A stretch of 64,000 nucleotides of DNA. Origin: WHSW01 sp963767285 (GTDB lineage: Bacteria > Actinomycetota > Thermoleophilia > Solirubrobacterales > 70-9). The stretch lies in NCBI GenBank assembly GCA_963767285.1, contig CAVYDJ010000003.1, forward strand, positions 62,001 to 126,000. The letters run 5' to 3'. Position numbers and translations under genes: made by a program. This document shows, piece after piece, positions 1 to 8,323 of this stretch. The first letter of the stretch is position 1. Each line of letters begins with the position of its first letter. The notes beneath the pieces were generated by a model. The model did not search any database, was not told the origin of the DNA, and saw only the letters and a program-made list of their open reading frames with translations.

Positions 1-1
1 C

Positions 2-724
2 AGCCCGGGCGACGGCAACTCCGTCTGGTACCGGTGGACGGCGCCCAAGCGCACCCGGGTCTGGATCGACAACTGCAACGCCGAGAGCAACTCCAGCCTC
101 GGCGTCTACACCGGAACCTCGGTCGGAGCCCTGCAGACCGTCGAGGAGGGCTTCGACCAGCCGCGGCCTCCGGGCTGCGAGCCCGACGCGGTGTTCGGTC
201 ATCAGTACGAGTTCCTGGCAACCGCGGGAACCACGTACATGATCCGCGTCTACAACGCGGGTGGCTTCCACCTGCGGATGCGTGACATCCGCTTCGACGC
301 CAGCCTGAAGCAGACCGCCTCGGCGACCAAGATCAAGAAGGGCAAGACGGTCACCTACACGGTCAACATCGAGAACGTGGGGACGGTCCCGATTGACCCC
401 TCCATCCAACTGTTCACCTCGAAGCCGGGCCAACTCGCGAAGCCGGTCGTCGGGACCAAGTACGTCTCGATCGAGATCACCAGCGGCAAGTGCAAGACGG
501 TCAAGTTCTTCGCCGAGCACCCGGGCGCGATCTGCGACGTCGAGCTGGCACCGGGCGACTCGGTCCGGATCGTCGCCAAGGTCAAGCCGTCACAGTCACT
601 GGACCACTACGCCGAGCTCGACTACGCCCACGGCGCCGACAGCCCGATCTTCGACGAGGACCGTCGCAACGAGGAAGGCGAGCCCGTCACCACGGTGGTG
701 AAGCGCAAGCGCAAGCACCGCTAG
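2..724 (+). CDS. Secreted beta-sandwich protein, 3' fragment
   Basis: The reading frame is open from the left edge of the window and ends in TAG, so the true start lies outside and at least 240 codons are present. Near the left edge the text GNSVWYRWTAP followed by LGVYTGTSVGAL matches the repeat style of extracellular pre-peptidase C-terminal (PPC-like) beta-sandwich domains. After about residue 100, a segment containing KKGKTVTYTVNIENVGTVPI resembles DUF11/CARDB-like adhesion modules. The C-terminus is basic (VVKRKRKHR). I infer a secreted or wall-associated protein with no visible catalytic motif in this part. It converges on the next gene with a 4-base overlap. Confidence 0.7.
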   Translation, partial: SPGDGNSVWYRWTAPKRTRVWIDNCNAESNSSLGVYTGTSVGALQTVEEGFDQPRPPGCEPDAVFGHQYEFLATAGTTYMIRVYNAGGFHLRMRDIRFDASLKQTASATKIKKGKTVTYTVNIENVGTVPIDPSIQLFTSKPGQLAKPVVGTKYVSIEITSGKCKTVKFFAEHPGAICDVELAPGDSVRIVAKVKPSQSLDHYAELDYAHGADSPIFDEDRRNEEGEPVTTVVKRKRKHR

Positions 725-1860
725 CCGTTGAGCTCCGGCGGGAAGCGGACCACTTCGATCTCGCCACGTCGGAGGATCACCCGATCGCTGCCCTGGGCGG
801 GGCGGACCTTGGGGCCGAGCACGGTGACCAGGTTCACGTACAACGGCACCGGCCGGCCCTGGCCGTCGGCCGCGTCGCGGCGCATCTCCGCGACGCCGAC
901 CTTGCGGTAGGTGCAGCGGCCGTCGGCCTGGGTGCAGTTGGAGCCGTTGTTCTCGGAGATCTCGCCGCGCCCGTGGACGAGCCGCTTGGCGAACTCACTC
1001 TGCCGGGTCGCCTGCGGGGAGTCGGCGAGGATCAGGCGGGCGCTGGTCCGCACCGCATATCGGAGGTGGCTGACGTCGGTCCGCATCATCGCCGCGACGT
1101 CCAGCTGCTCGCCTTCCTCAAGACGGGCCAGGCGTCGCGAGAGCACCACCCTGCGCTTGAAGTCAGGCCGCAGCCGCCGCTTCAGCCGGTGCGTCGTCGA
1201 CAACGTCCGCCCGACTCCGGCTGTCGCGCCGCGATAGCGAACGACGTTGATCCGGCCGCGGTCCTGGGGGATCGTCCCGTTCGGTTTCAGGCCGCCGACC
1301 ATGATCCGGTCCCCCCGCGACGCGCGGGGGTGGTGGGCGTCGGCGACCAGGTTGACGTAGCAGCCGTGGAGCGGGCAAGGCAGCCGGGCGGGGTTGATCT
1401 TGAGCTTGCCCCGCGTGAAGACGAGCACGCAGTGATGCTCGTAGTCGGGGCGCTCCTGGGTGCAGGTCTCGCGCTTCAGCGACGCCACCGCGACCGCGCC
1501 GGCGCCGCCGGTGGTTCGAGCGCTGCCGGCGATCACCAGGCTTGCCCGCACGATCGGGTCGTAGTGGTAGATCGAGCCGACGCAGCGCGGACCGCGGCTG
1601 CGGCAGTTGCCGGTGACCTGGAACTCGGCGGTAATCCGCAGCCGGTCGCCGGCCGCGAGGTCGGGGAGCCGGTGCGGGCCGAGTGAGATCACGACCCGCT
1701 TCGCGGCCCCCGGCCGGGGGGTGATCGACAGCGTCTCGACCCGCTCGGAGCCATTGCCGGTGGTCGCGACCCGGACCTGCGGCGGGGTCGCGGCGCCGGC
1801 GAGGCCGGCGGCCGCAAGCGCGGCGACCGCCGCGGCGAGCTGCAGCCCGCGAAACCTCAT
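721..1860 (-). CDS. Secreted hypothetical protein, 379 aa
   Basis: ATG start with a clear signal peptide: basic start (MRFRGLQ), an Ala/Leu-rich core, and a likely AGAA cleavage region near residue 24. The mature part is beta-rich, with paired cysteines (CRSRGPRC, CTQERPDYEHHC, CPLHGC, CTQADGRC) suggesting disulfides in an exported protein. I do not recognise a family. The start codon overlaps the stop of the upstream winged-helix gene (ATGA at 1857-1860), so the two are probably co-transcribed and translationally coupled. Its 3' end overlaps the convergent gene by 4 bases. Confidence 0.65.
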   Translation of the reverse strand: MRFRGLQLAAAVAALAAAGLAGAATPPQVRVATTGNGSERVETLSITPRPGAAKRVVISLGPHRLPDLAAGDRLRITAEFQVTGNCRSRGPRCVGSIYHYDPIVRASLVIAGSARTTGGAGAVAVASLKRETCTQERPDYEHHCVLVFTRGKLKINPARLPCPLHGCYVNLVADAHHPRASRGDRIMVGGLKPNGTIPQDRGRINVVRYRGATAGVGRTLSTTHRLKRRLRPDFKRRVVLSRRLARLEEGEQLDVAAMMRTDVSHLRYAVRTSARLILADSPQATRQSEFAKRLVHGRGEISENNGSNCTQADGRCTYRKVGVAEMRRDAADGQGRPVPLYVNLVTVLGPKVRPAQGSDRVILRRGEIEVVRFPPELNG

Positions 1861-2903
1861 GCGTGCAGCTCCGCCAGCCGGTCGGCCTCGCGCTCGAGCT
1901 CGCGACGCGAACCGGCGTCGATCCGCTCGAACGGCCGCAGCTCGACCCGGCCCTTCTCGAACCGCCAGCTGCCGGCGACACGGCCGTCGATCAGGAAGGT
2001 CGGCATCGACTGCGGGGTCTTCGTGCTGAAGATCTTCGACCGGTGCTCGTCCGGCAGCACCTGCGTCCGGCGGGCGTGGGCGAGCATCGTCGCGTCCCAG
2101 ACGGGCAGCAGCCGCGGCGGCGCCGGCGTCTCGGGGCCGGGCAACGGCTGCCGCGGGAGATCGACGAGCTCCGAACCGTCATCGGCCTCGAAGCGCCGCA
2201 GTTCCAGCGATCCCAGCGCGGCGCGGACCGGCTTGAGGCCGAGTCCCGCCCAGTCGGCGACCTCAGCCGGCGTCGCCGGCCCGAAGCCGCGCAGGTAGCT
2301 GCTCACCAGTTCCCGGCCCGCCTCGGCCGGGCTCAGCTTCGGCGGTGGGCCGAGCCAGCCGGCGGCGTCGGCGAACAGGTCGGCGCGACGGCGATCCCAC
2401 GTGCCCGAGGGCGGGGCGCGGACGAGGTCGATCCAGGCGTTGATGCCGCTGATCCCGGGCGCCCCGAGGCCGACCGCCTCCTGCAGCGACTTGCGCTCCA
2501 CGACCCCGTCGGCGAGCAGCGGCCGGACCCGCTTCACCGCCGCTCCCATCTGAGCCGCGGTGGCGAGCTTGCGGGTGCGCAGCCAGTCGTCGCGCCGCTG
2601 CTTCGAGGTCGCGATGGAGAAGGTCCACCAGTCGCGCGGCGAGAGCAGGTGGATCGTTGCGCGCAGCGAGGTGCCCTGGACCACGGTGCGACGCTCCAGG
2701 GCCCGGGTCAGCTGCTCGCGGTCGAACCCCTCGAGCCGCGACCAGAGCCCGATGTACATCGACGGCGCGTATTGAGCCTGGATCCCGGCGACCCGCTCCA
2801 GGGCCTTCGGCAGCGACAACCGCCGCCGCTCCAGCAGCAGCTGACGCGCCAGCAGGGCGCGGTTGAGCTCACGTTCGCTCAGCGTTCGCAGGTCGCCCGC
2901 CAC
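1857..2903 (-). CDS. Winged-helix DNA-binding domain protein (HTH_42/AlkZ-like)
   Basis: 348 aa with a GTG start. The N-terminal pattern LSERELNRALLARQLLL, then IQAQYAPSMYIGLWSRL and a VQGTSLRATIHLLSP segment, is typical of the winged-helix family that includes AlkZ/AlkX and YcaQ, which bind or repair damaged DNA. Actinobacterial members are usually only annotated as winged-helix DNA-binding domain proteins, so glycosylase activity is a possibility rather than a call. The gene lies 9 bases after the VOC gene. A TAGGTT hexamer sits 6 bases before the GTG, so an internal leaderless promoter is possible, although its TAG is also the upstream stop codon. Confidence 0.8.
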   Translation of the reverse strand: MAGDLRTLSERELNRALLARQLLLERRRLSLPKALERVAGIQAQYAPSMYIGLWSRLEGFDREQLTRALERRTVVQGTSLRATIHLLSPRDWWTFSIATSKQRRDDWLRTRKLATAAQMGAAVKRVRPLLADGVVERKSLQEAVGLGAPGISGINAWIDLVRAPPSGTWDRRRADLFADAAGWLGPPPKLSPAEAGRELVSSYLRGFGPATPAEVADWAGLGLKPVRAALGSLELRRFEADDGSELVDLPRQPLPGPETPAPPRLLPVWDATMLAHARRTQVLPDEHRSKIFSTKTPQSMPTFLIDGRVAGSWRFEKGRVELRPFERIDAGSRRELEREADRLAELHA

Positions 2904-2912
2904 GCCCGGAAC

Positions 2913-3347
2913 CTACCCGCCCGCCTCCGGCCAGATGTCGTCATCGGCGATCTCGAGCAGGTTGCCGGCGGGATCCTTGAAGTAGAACGAGCGCCGGCCC
3001 TGCTCCCATTCGTGCTCGTGGGTGATCTCGACGCCGGCGACCGTGAGGTGTTCGCGCCAGCCCGCGTACGCCTGGTCGCCGGTCGCCAGCAGGCATGCGT
3101 GCCCAGGCCCGCTGCTGCCGTGGTCCGCGATCGGCCCCTCGCGTTCGGCGGTCGTCTCGCGTTCGAAGAGCAGCAGGACGCTCCGCCCGGTCCGGAAGGC
3201 GAGCCCACCGGGCCAGCGCGAGACGAGCGGCAGGCCGAGCGTGTCGGCGTAGAAGGCCTCGATCGCGCGGGTCGAAGCAAGGTCGTGGTACAGGCTCGTC
3301 TCGAGCACCCCGCGCAACGGCGGCGGCGCGGCCGGTTCGCTGCTCAC
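2913..3347 (-). CDS. VOC (glyoxalase/bleomycin-resistance fold) family protein
   Basis: 144 aa starting at GTG, whose last two bases begin the stop of the upstream transglutaminase (GTGA overlap). The single VOC unit has an N-terminal metal-ligand-like His (SLYHDL, residue 21) and the C-terminal FKDPAGNLLEI signature with Glu as the other ligand. These enzymes coordinate a divalent metal and act as lyases, isomerases, dioxygenases or resistance proteins; the substrate cannot be read from the sequence. The longer open frame upstream is a shadow of the transglutaminase gene, which is why I choose the short start. Confidence 0.8.
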   Translation of the reverse strand: MSSEPAAPPPLRGVLETSLYHDLASTRAIEAFYADTLGLPLVSRWPGGLAFRTGRSVLLLFERETTAEREGPIADHGSSGPGHACLLATGDQAYAGWREHLTVAGVEITHEHEWEQGRRSFYFKDPAGNLLEIADDDIWPEAGG

Positions 3348-5665
3348 GCGTGCGCCGGGCCCCCGGGCGGGACCGCGATCAGCGCCCGCAGCCGCCCACC
3401 GGCCTTGCCCCCGCGAAGCGCGGCGCGCAGGGCGCGGCGCTCGGCCGGACCCGGCGGGGGCGACGAGCCCGGTGCGTAGCGGTGAGCGCGAAGCGCCGCC
3501 GCGTAGGCGCGGATCCCGGCCCGCGAGCCTCCCGTCGCGCGGCGTTCGATCGCCAGCAGGGTGGTCCCCGGCCCGAGCCGCCAGCCGAGGCGCCCGAGCG
3601 CAGCGCGGAACTCGGTGATCTGATCGTCGATCGCCGCCCCGTCCAGCAGCCGGCGGCGGCGGCGCCACGACACCACGAACACGACGAGCCCTGCCGCCGC
3701 GGAGGCCGCGAGGGCGCCCAGCGCGATCATCGGCCAGGGCCCGCCGCTCGCGCCGCCGGCAACCACCGACGAGCTGCCGCTCTCGATCGCCGGCCCGCCG
3801 TCGCCGGCCGCCTGATCCGGGGGGATCGGGGTCGGCGCCGGCCCGCGGAAGGCGGTCGCGAACTCACCGCCGAGGCGTTGCGACTCGGCCGGTGCCGCGC
3901 CCGGGGTCGGGTCGAAGGTGACCCAGCCGATGCCACGGAAGTAGACCTCGACCCACGAGTGCGCGTCGAAGTCGTGGACCTCATAGCGCCCGGTCGACTC
4001 GTTCAGCGACCCGGGCGCAAACCCGGAGACGACCCGGGTCGGGATCCCGAGCATCCGCAGCATCAGGCCCATCGTGCCGGCGAACTGCTGGCAGTACCCG
4101 GCGCGATCCTCGAACAGGAACGACTGCAGGGGGTAGAGGTGCTCGGGAACGGTCGGGGTGTACGCGAAGCCGCGGCGAAGGTTGCCCTCGATCGCGCGGA
4201 CCGCGTCGTACGGGGTCCGCGCCCCCGCGGTCCACTCCTGGGCCAGGCGGTAGGTCGGCGCGTAGGGAGATCCGAGCACCAGCTCGGCAATCCGCTCCCG
4301 CTGATCGCCCCACAGCGGCATCGACTCGGTCGTCACAGCGGATTCCGGCGTCGGGAAAGCGAGCAGGGTCGAGCCCGCGAAGCGCCGGCGGGAGGTCGCC
4401 GGCGGAGCCTCACGGAGCTGGTCGGGGGTGGGCTGCGGCACATAGGAGACGATCGAGTACTCCTCGCCGCGCTCGAGCGGATCGCCGGTGTGGGTGAGCG
4501 TCCCGTCGTTGCTGGCGAGCGTTCCCTCGATCCCGTCGATCGCATTCGGCTCGGTCGTCCCGGCGCCGATCACGACGTCGCTGGTCAGCGCCCGAAGCTC
4601 GAAGGTTGCTTGCGCGACCCAGCCCGGGTGCTGGAGCTCGAGCCCGTCACCGGGGATCGCGCCGCGCGCCTGAAGCTCGGCCGACGCACCCGGCTGCCCG
4701 GGCACCGGCCGCTCCCAGCGATAACCGTCGAACCGATCGAGGACGCTCGCCTTCCAATACAGGGGGGTGTCCGCTTCGACGGTCAGCAGCGTCGTCCCCT
4801 CCCGCGGCCAGTCGAGCGGGCCGTAGTCGTGGTTCCACTTGAACGTGACGGTGCGCTGGGCGCCGAACCACGACCAGGTCTCGTAGTCCCACCATGCCGC
4901 GCCATTGAGCCGGGCGACGAACGGCAGCGTCAGGACGCCGGCCGCGATGGCGACCGCGACCGCCGGCGCGCGCCGCCCCACCGCGAGCCCCGGGACCCAC
5001 AGCCAGGCGGCCGAGCAGATCAGCAGGACGATGCCCCAGAACGCCTCCGCGCCCGGATTGTCGAGCGTCGCCCCGACCCCGTAGGCGATCAGGAGAACGA
5101 CGAGGGCCGCAACCCGCTGGCGCCCGCGCTTGCGCCCCGGCCAGAACGCCAGGGCGGCGGCCAGCGCAACCAGCGCGGGTGCACCGAGGATCAGCGTCAG
5201 GCGAACCCAGGGGTCGGGACCCGCGTAGGGGAGCTGCGCCTCCTCGATCCCGCCCATCCCGCCGCGCACGTTGTCGCGCAGATCGCCCCACTCGCCCGGC
5301 GCCAGCAGATGGAGCGGCAGCCCGGCGGCATGGAGTGCACCCGCCGCGCCGGCCACGGCGATCGCAAGCGCCAACAGAACCCGCAGCCCGCGCGAGCGCA
5401 GGAAGCCCACCGCCCAGAGGAGGACGGCGGTAAGGCAGACGACCGCGAGCGCGGCGGCCAACCGCCCGGCGGACGCCGGCTCGACGAGCCGCGCCCACTG
5501 CGACATCCCCAGGACCGCGAGCGCGAGGAACAGAGGCAGCTCGATCGCCAGCGCGGGATGCGCGACCGGCATCGTGGTCCCGGCCGAGCCGCCGGGCAGC
5601 CAGGTCCCGCGAGCGCCCAACGCGCGCGACCCCGCAGCGTTCGCCGGGACGGCGGCGCCGCTCAT
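3344..5665 (-). CDS. TgpA-like membrane transglutaminase-domain protein
   Basis: 773 aa. The first third is hydrophobic with several membrane spans (DUF3488/TgpA-N-like). A periplasmic or extracellular transglutaminase-like core carries the Cys-His-Asp triad: C525 in AGYCQQFAG, H569 in DAHSWVEV and D585 in VTFDPTPG. A further membrane span lies near residue 665, followed by a cytoplasmic DUF4129-like tail. The ATG start overlaps the DUF58 stop (ATGA). Together with the DUF58 and MoxR genes this is the widespread MoxR-DUF58-transglutaminase operon, thought to act on envelope proteins or peptidoglycan, though the substrate is unknown. A much longer open frame upstream of the chosen start is read-through into the DUF58 gene. 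Confidence 0.88.
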   Translation of the reverse strand: MSGAAVPANAAGSRALGARGTWLPGGSAGTTMPVAHPALAIELPLFLALAVLGMSQWARLVEPASAGRLAAALAVVCLTAVLLWAVGFLRSRGLRVLLALAIAVAGAAGALHAAGLPLHLLAPGEWGDLRDNVRGGMGGIEEAQLPYAGPDPWVRLTLILGAPALVALAAALAFWPGRKRGRQRVAALVVLLIAYGVGATLDNPGAEAFWGIVLLICSAAWLWVPGLAVGRRAPAVAVAIAAGVLTLPFVARLNGAAWWDYETWSWFGAQRTVTFKWNHDYGPLDWPREGTTLLTVEADTPLYWKASVLDRFDGYRWERPVPGQPGASAELQARGAIPGDGLELQHPGWVAQATFELRALTSDVVIGAGTTEPNAIDGIEGTLASNDGTLTHTGDPLERGEEYSIVSYVPQPTPDQLREAPPATSRRRFAGSTLLAFPTPESAVTTESMPLWGDQRERIAELVLGSPYAPTYRLAQEWTAGARTPYDAVRAIEGNLRRGFAYTPTVPEHLYPLQSFLFEDRAGYCQQFAGTMGLMLRMLGIPTRVVSGFAPGSLNESTGRYEVHDFDAHSWVEVYFRGIGWVTFDPTPGAAPAESQRLGGEFATAFRGPAPTPIPPDQAAGDGGPAIESGSSSVVAGGASGGPWPMIALGALAASAAAGLVVFVVSWRRRRRLLDGAAIDDQITEFRAALGRLGWRLGPGTTLLAIERRATGGSRAGIRAYAAALRAHRYAPGSSPPPGPAERRALRAALRGGKAGGRLRALIAVPPGGPAHA

Positions 5666-6768
5666 GCGACCAGCCTTCGGGCGCTCGGCGCCCTGGCGCC
5701 GACGCGCCGTCCCTCGCAACCCGCGACCAGGAACGCGGGGTTGCCGCCGCCGCGGACAGCGGGACCGACCAGATAGGACGGTCCGGAGCCGCGCATCGCC
5801 GCCGGCAGCGCCGGGGCCGTGCCGGCGGTCACCCAGAACACGGCGCCTGCTCGTTGCAGGGGGCCGAGGGACGGGCCGCTGCTGGATGGCTCGACCAACG
5901 CCAGCCGGGCGTGAGCCGCCGGCCAGCCGCGCAACTCCGGCTCGATCTGCGCCGGGCGTCGCTCGCCCGGCAGCAGCAGCGCGCAGCCTCCCTCCTGTTG
6001 TGAGAGATGCCAGCACAGCGAGGCCGCAGCGCGGACGGCGATGTCGAGGGCGTCGCCGCTCGCCGGGCGGCAGGCGTCGAGCACGACCAGCGGCGCGCTG
6101 TCGGTGCCCGCGACCAGGCGGCGCTCGACCAGCTGCCCGGTGCGGGCGACGGTCGGCCAGTGGATCCGCGACGCCGGGCTGCCCTCGCGATGGGGGCGCA
6201 GCCCGTCGACCTCGAGCTCGATCGCCCGAGCGTCGAGCCGCCCGGCCCCGCCGCCGTCATCGAGTCCCGCGAGCACGCTCGACCCGGAGCTGCCGCGACC
6301 GGCGACCACGAGCGGCTCGATCCGGGGCAGCACGAGCAGCTCCCCCGCCGGCTCGGAGGTCACGACCCGGATCCGCAGGCCGAGCGGATCGCGGACGACC
6401 AACCGCGCCGGACCCAGCTCGCGCCGGCCTCGTCCGCGCAGCCTCACCTTGCAATCGAGCTCGCGCTTCCAACCGGGGCCGACGCGAACCGGCTCGGCGA
6501 GGATGGAATCGGTGAGCTCGCCGCCGGGCACGGGTAGCAGACCGCCGACGGCCCGGATCCGAAGCCGGAGCGGCTCGTCCTCGATCACCCGCCCCGGACC
6601 TGGTGCGCGAACCAGCCTCGAGGGGGTCGCCAACGTGACCCAGCCGAAGAAGACCACCGCCATCCCGAGCAACCCGATGCCGGGAACCAGCAGCGATGGG
6701 GAGCCGAAGCCGAGGCCCGCGAGAGTCAGCCCCGCGCCGATCACGGCGGCGGTCGGGGCGGCGGGCAT
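5662..6768 (-). CDS. DUF58 domain membrane protein
   Basis: 368 aa. Two hydrophobic segments within residues 5-45 are followed by a beta-rich domain and the DUF58 signature GSPASRIHWPTVARTGQL near residue 200, then a vWA-like fold (LVVLDACRPASGDALD). DUF58 proteins are encoded beside MoxR ATPases and are proposed to be their von Willebrand A-like partners. The start lies 9 bases after the MoxR stop, and the stop overlaps the transglutaminase start. The role in this organism is inferred only from that conserved operon. Confidence 0.88.
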   Translation of the reverse strand: MPAAPTAAVIGAGLTLAGLGFGSPSLLVPGIGLLGMAVVFFGWVTLATPSRLVRAPGPGRVIEDEPLRLRIRAVGGLLPVPGGELTDSILAEPVRVGPGWKRELDCKVRLRGRGRRELGPARLVVRDPLGLRIRVVTSEPAGELLVLPRIEPLVVAGRGSSGSSVLAGLDDGGGAGRLDARAIELEVDGLRPHREGSPASRIHWPTVARTGQLVERRLVAGTDSAPLVVLDACRPASGDALDIAVRAAASLCWHLSQQEGGCALLLPGERRPAQIEPELRGWPAAHARLALVEPSSSGPSLGPLQRAGAVFWVTAGTAPALPAAMRGSGPSYLVGPAVRGGGNPAFLVAGCEGRRVGARAPSARRLVA

Positions 6769-6777
6769 GGCCCCTGG

Positions 6778-7728
6778 CTAGATCGCCGTTACGCGCTCGA
6801 GCGCGTCGGCGATCACGGCGGCGCCGTCGCCGGGCGCCGCCTCGGGGGCCAGCAGCAACCGGTGGCTGAGGACCGCCGGCGCCATGGCCTGGACGTCGTC
6901 GGGCAGCACGTGATCACGGCCGTCGAGCGCGGCGAGCGCCTTCGACGCCCGGAACAGCATCAGCACGGCACGGGGGCTGGCGCCGAGCTCGACCCGCGTG
7001 TCGTTGCGGGTCGCCTCGCCGAGCGCGACCGCGTACCGACGCAACGCCTCACTTGCGTGGACCGCGGCGACGCCGACCTGCGCGGCACCGACCGTGCCGA
7101 TCTCGGTGACGGGGGCGAGATCGTGGACGCGGTCGTGCGTCGCGTGCTCCGCGAGCATGTCGGCCTCCTCCTCGGCGACCGGGTAGCCGAGCGAGACGCG
7201 GACCATGAACCGGTCGAGCTGCGCCTCGGGCAGCGGGTAGGTCCCCTCGTACTCGGCCGGGTTCTGGGTCGCGAGGACGACGAACGGCCGCGCGAGCTCG
7301 TGCTGGTGGCCGTCGACGGTGACGTGGCGCTCCTGCATGCACTCGAGCAGGCCCGACTGGGTCTTCGGCGAGCTGCGGTTGATCTCGTCGACGAGGACGA
7401 CGTTGGCGAACACGGGGCCCGGGTGGAATTCGAACCGCGTCTCGCGCTGGTTGAAGACGTTGGTGCCGACGATGTCCGTCGGCAGCAGATCGGACGTGCA
7501 CTGGACGCGGGCGTACTCGGCGTCGATCGAGCGGGCGAGCGCCCGGGCGAGCGCCGTCTTGCCGACCCCGGGGTAGTCCTCGATCAGCACGTGACCCTCG
7601 GCGAACAGCGCAACGAGCAGGTCTCGGAGGACCGCGTCGTCCACCTTGACCGCGATCTTGATGTTCTCTCTCAGCCGCTGCCCGACTTCCGCCACGGCGG
7701 CTGGGTCCAATCCAGGAACCGTCGCCAC
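6778..7728 (-). CDS. MoxR family AAA+ ATPase
   Basis: 316 aa with a GTG start. It has Walker A PGVGKTA (K57), Walker B VVLVDEINR, the sensor 1 region FVVLATQNPAEYEG, and the PLPEAQLDRFM arginine-finger region, all classical for MoxR chaperone ATPases. First gene of the MoxR-DUF58-transglutaminase operon. A TAACAT hexamer ends 6 bases before the GTG, so the message is probably leaderless. MoxR proteins are thought to assemble or mature partner complexes; here the partner is most likely the DUF58/transglutaminase pair. Confidence 0.93.
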   Translation of the reverse strand: MATVPGLDPAAVAEVGQRLRENIKIAVKVDDAVLRDLLVALFAEGHVLIEDYPGVGKTALARALARSIDAEYARVQCTSDLLPTDIVGTNVFNQRETRFEFHPGPVFANVVLVDEINRSSPKTQSGLLECMQERHVTVDGHQHELARPFVVLATQNPAEYEGTYPLPEAQLDRFMVRVSLGYPVAEEEADMLAEHATHDRVHDLAPVTEIGTVGAAQVGVAAVHASEALRRYAVALGEATRNDTRVELGASPRAVLMLFRASKALAALDGRDHVLPDDVQAMAPAVLSHRLLLAPEAAPGDGAAVIADALERVTAI

Positions 7729-7734
7729 GCGACC

Positions 7735-7740
7735 ATGTTA
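7735..7740 (-). promoter_or_regulatory. -10 element (TAACAT) of moxR, leaderless
   Basis: On the minus strand TAACAT is followed by 6 bases and then the GTG of moxR. No Shine-Dalgarno sequence fits in that gap, so transcription would begin at or next to the start codon. Confidence 0.5.
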
Positions 7741-7944
7741 AGGGTCGGCGGGTATGGGCCTGGTAAGGAGCGGGGGGCGGGCGGGCTAGCTGAGGTGATT
7801 TCCGGGGTCTCGCCTCAACGCTCGCTCCCCTGGGTGCGCCCCGGCCGCGCGACCCGTGGCGGCAGGCCATCCCGAGCCGACGACGATCCTTCGCCGCGCC
7901 GCGGAAGCTAGAGCGGCAGTCGGACGGCGTGGAGTGACCGAGGC

Positions 7945-8200
7945 CAGGTACCCGGACAACGAAAAGCAGTCCGGGGGTGACATGGCGCTGCCTGCCTCGT
8001 GCGTAGCCTTCGCACAATCAAAGCTTTGCCAGTCTCCTTTGAGAGCTTCCTGCGCCTTGGCTTTGGCGCCGAATTTCTCTCTCCCGGACCGCATGGAGAA
8101 CTTATGCCTGCCTCCAGGGAAATGCAAGGGGGTCGCAGACTTCAATCCCGCAATCTGCGGGAAAACACCGTCAGCGACGCTTTGCTGACGGCTCCTTTTT
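7945..8200 (+). ncRNA. Candidate structured RNA in the moxR-acylase gap
   Basis: The 595-base gap between the divergent moxR and acylase genes has no convincing reading frame, and its right half is clearly lower in GC than the surrounding genes. On the plus strand it holds a series of hairpins: CCCGGA/TCCGGG (7951-7956 with 7970-7975), GTGCG/CGCAC (7999-8003 with 8011-8015), the palindrome CAAAGCTTTG (8019-8028), GCGCC/GGCGC (8052-8056 with 8065-8069) and CCCGCA/TGCGGG (8147-8152 with 8156-8161). An intrinsic terminator follows. I could not match it to tmRNA, RNase P RNA, SRP RNA or a riboswitch class I know. The 5' end is a guess. The flanks 7741-7940 and 8201-8310 show nothing else I can name. 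Confidence 0.4.
8168..8200 (+). terminator. Intrinsic terminator
   Basis: A perfect 8-base-pair stem, CCGTCAGC with GCTGACGG, around an 8-base loop, followed by CTCC and a run of five T. It is the clearest factor-independent terminator in the window. No protein gene precedes it on this strand, which supports an RNA gene upstream. On the minus strand the same stem is followed by TGTTTT, so it might also work in reverse. Confidence 0.75.
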
Positions 8201-8310
8201 CGAGAGCTCGCGCAGATTCCGGCCCGCGCGGCCAAGAAGAAGGACGATCATCGTCCCCGCGATCGCCAGCCACAGCTACCCGAACCGGCGCGTGCCGTTT
8301 CGCGCCCCTC

Positions 8311-8316
8311 TAGGGT
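8311..8316 (+). promoter_or_regulatory. -10 element (TAGGGT) of the acylase gene, leaderless
   Basis: TAGGGT is followed by 7 bases and the ATG at 8324. The spacing matches the other leaderless starts in the window and favours ATG 8324 over the in-frame GTG at 8315, which would overlap the hexamer. Confidence 0.5.
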
Positions 8317-8323
8317 GCCGCCG

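Noticed and set aside
3095..5776. 893-codon open frame antisense to the transglutaminase gene, and other long antisense frames across the window
   Set aside because: High third-position GC removes stop codons from shadow frames. The translations are Arg/Pro/Ala-rich, have no family motifs, and overlap genes with clear catalytic residues.
7941..7985. Resemblance of CCAGG and GAAAAGCAG to the SRP RNA tip
   Set aside because: The GGAA tetraloop and the paired internal loops of SRP RNA cannot be formed; the local stem is CCCGGA/TCCGGG instead.
8115..8165. Resemblance of GGGAA followed by CCCGCAATCTG to the core of a cobalamin riboswitch
   Set aside because: The spacing is wrong, the B12-box-like 3' element is absent, and the stem-loop CCCGCA/TGCGGG explains the text more simply.
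7786..8235. 149-codon minus-strand frame in the moxR-acylase gap
   Set aside because: Runs through the terminator and hairpins, shows no recognisable domain, and its start has no ribosome-binding site. The RNA explanation fits better.
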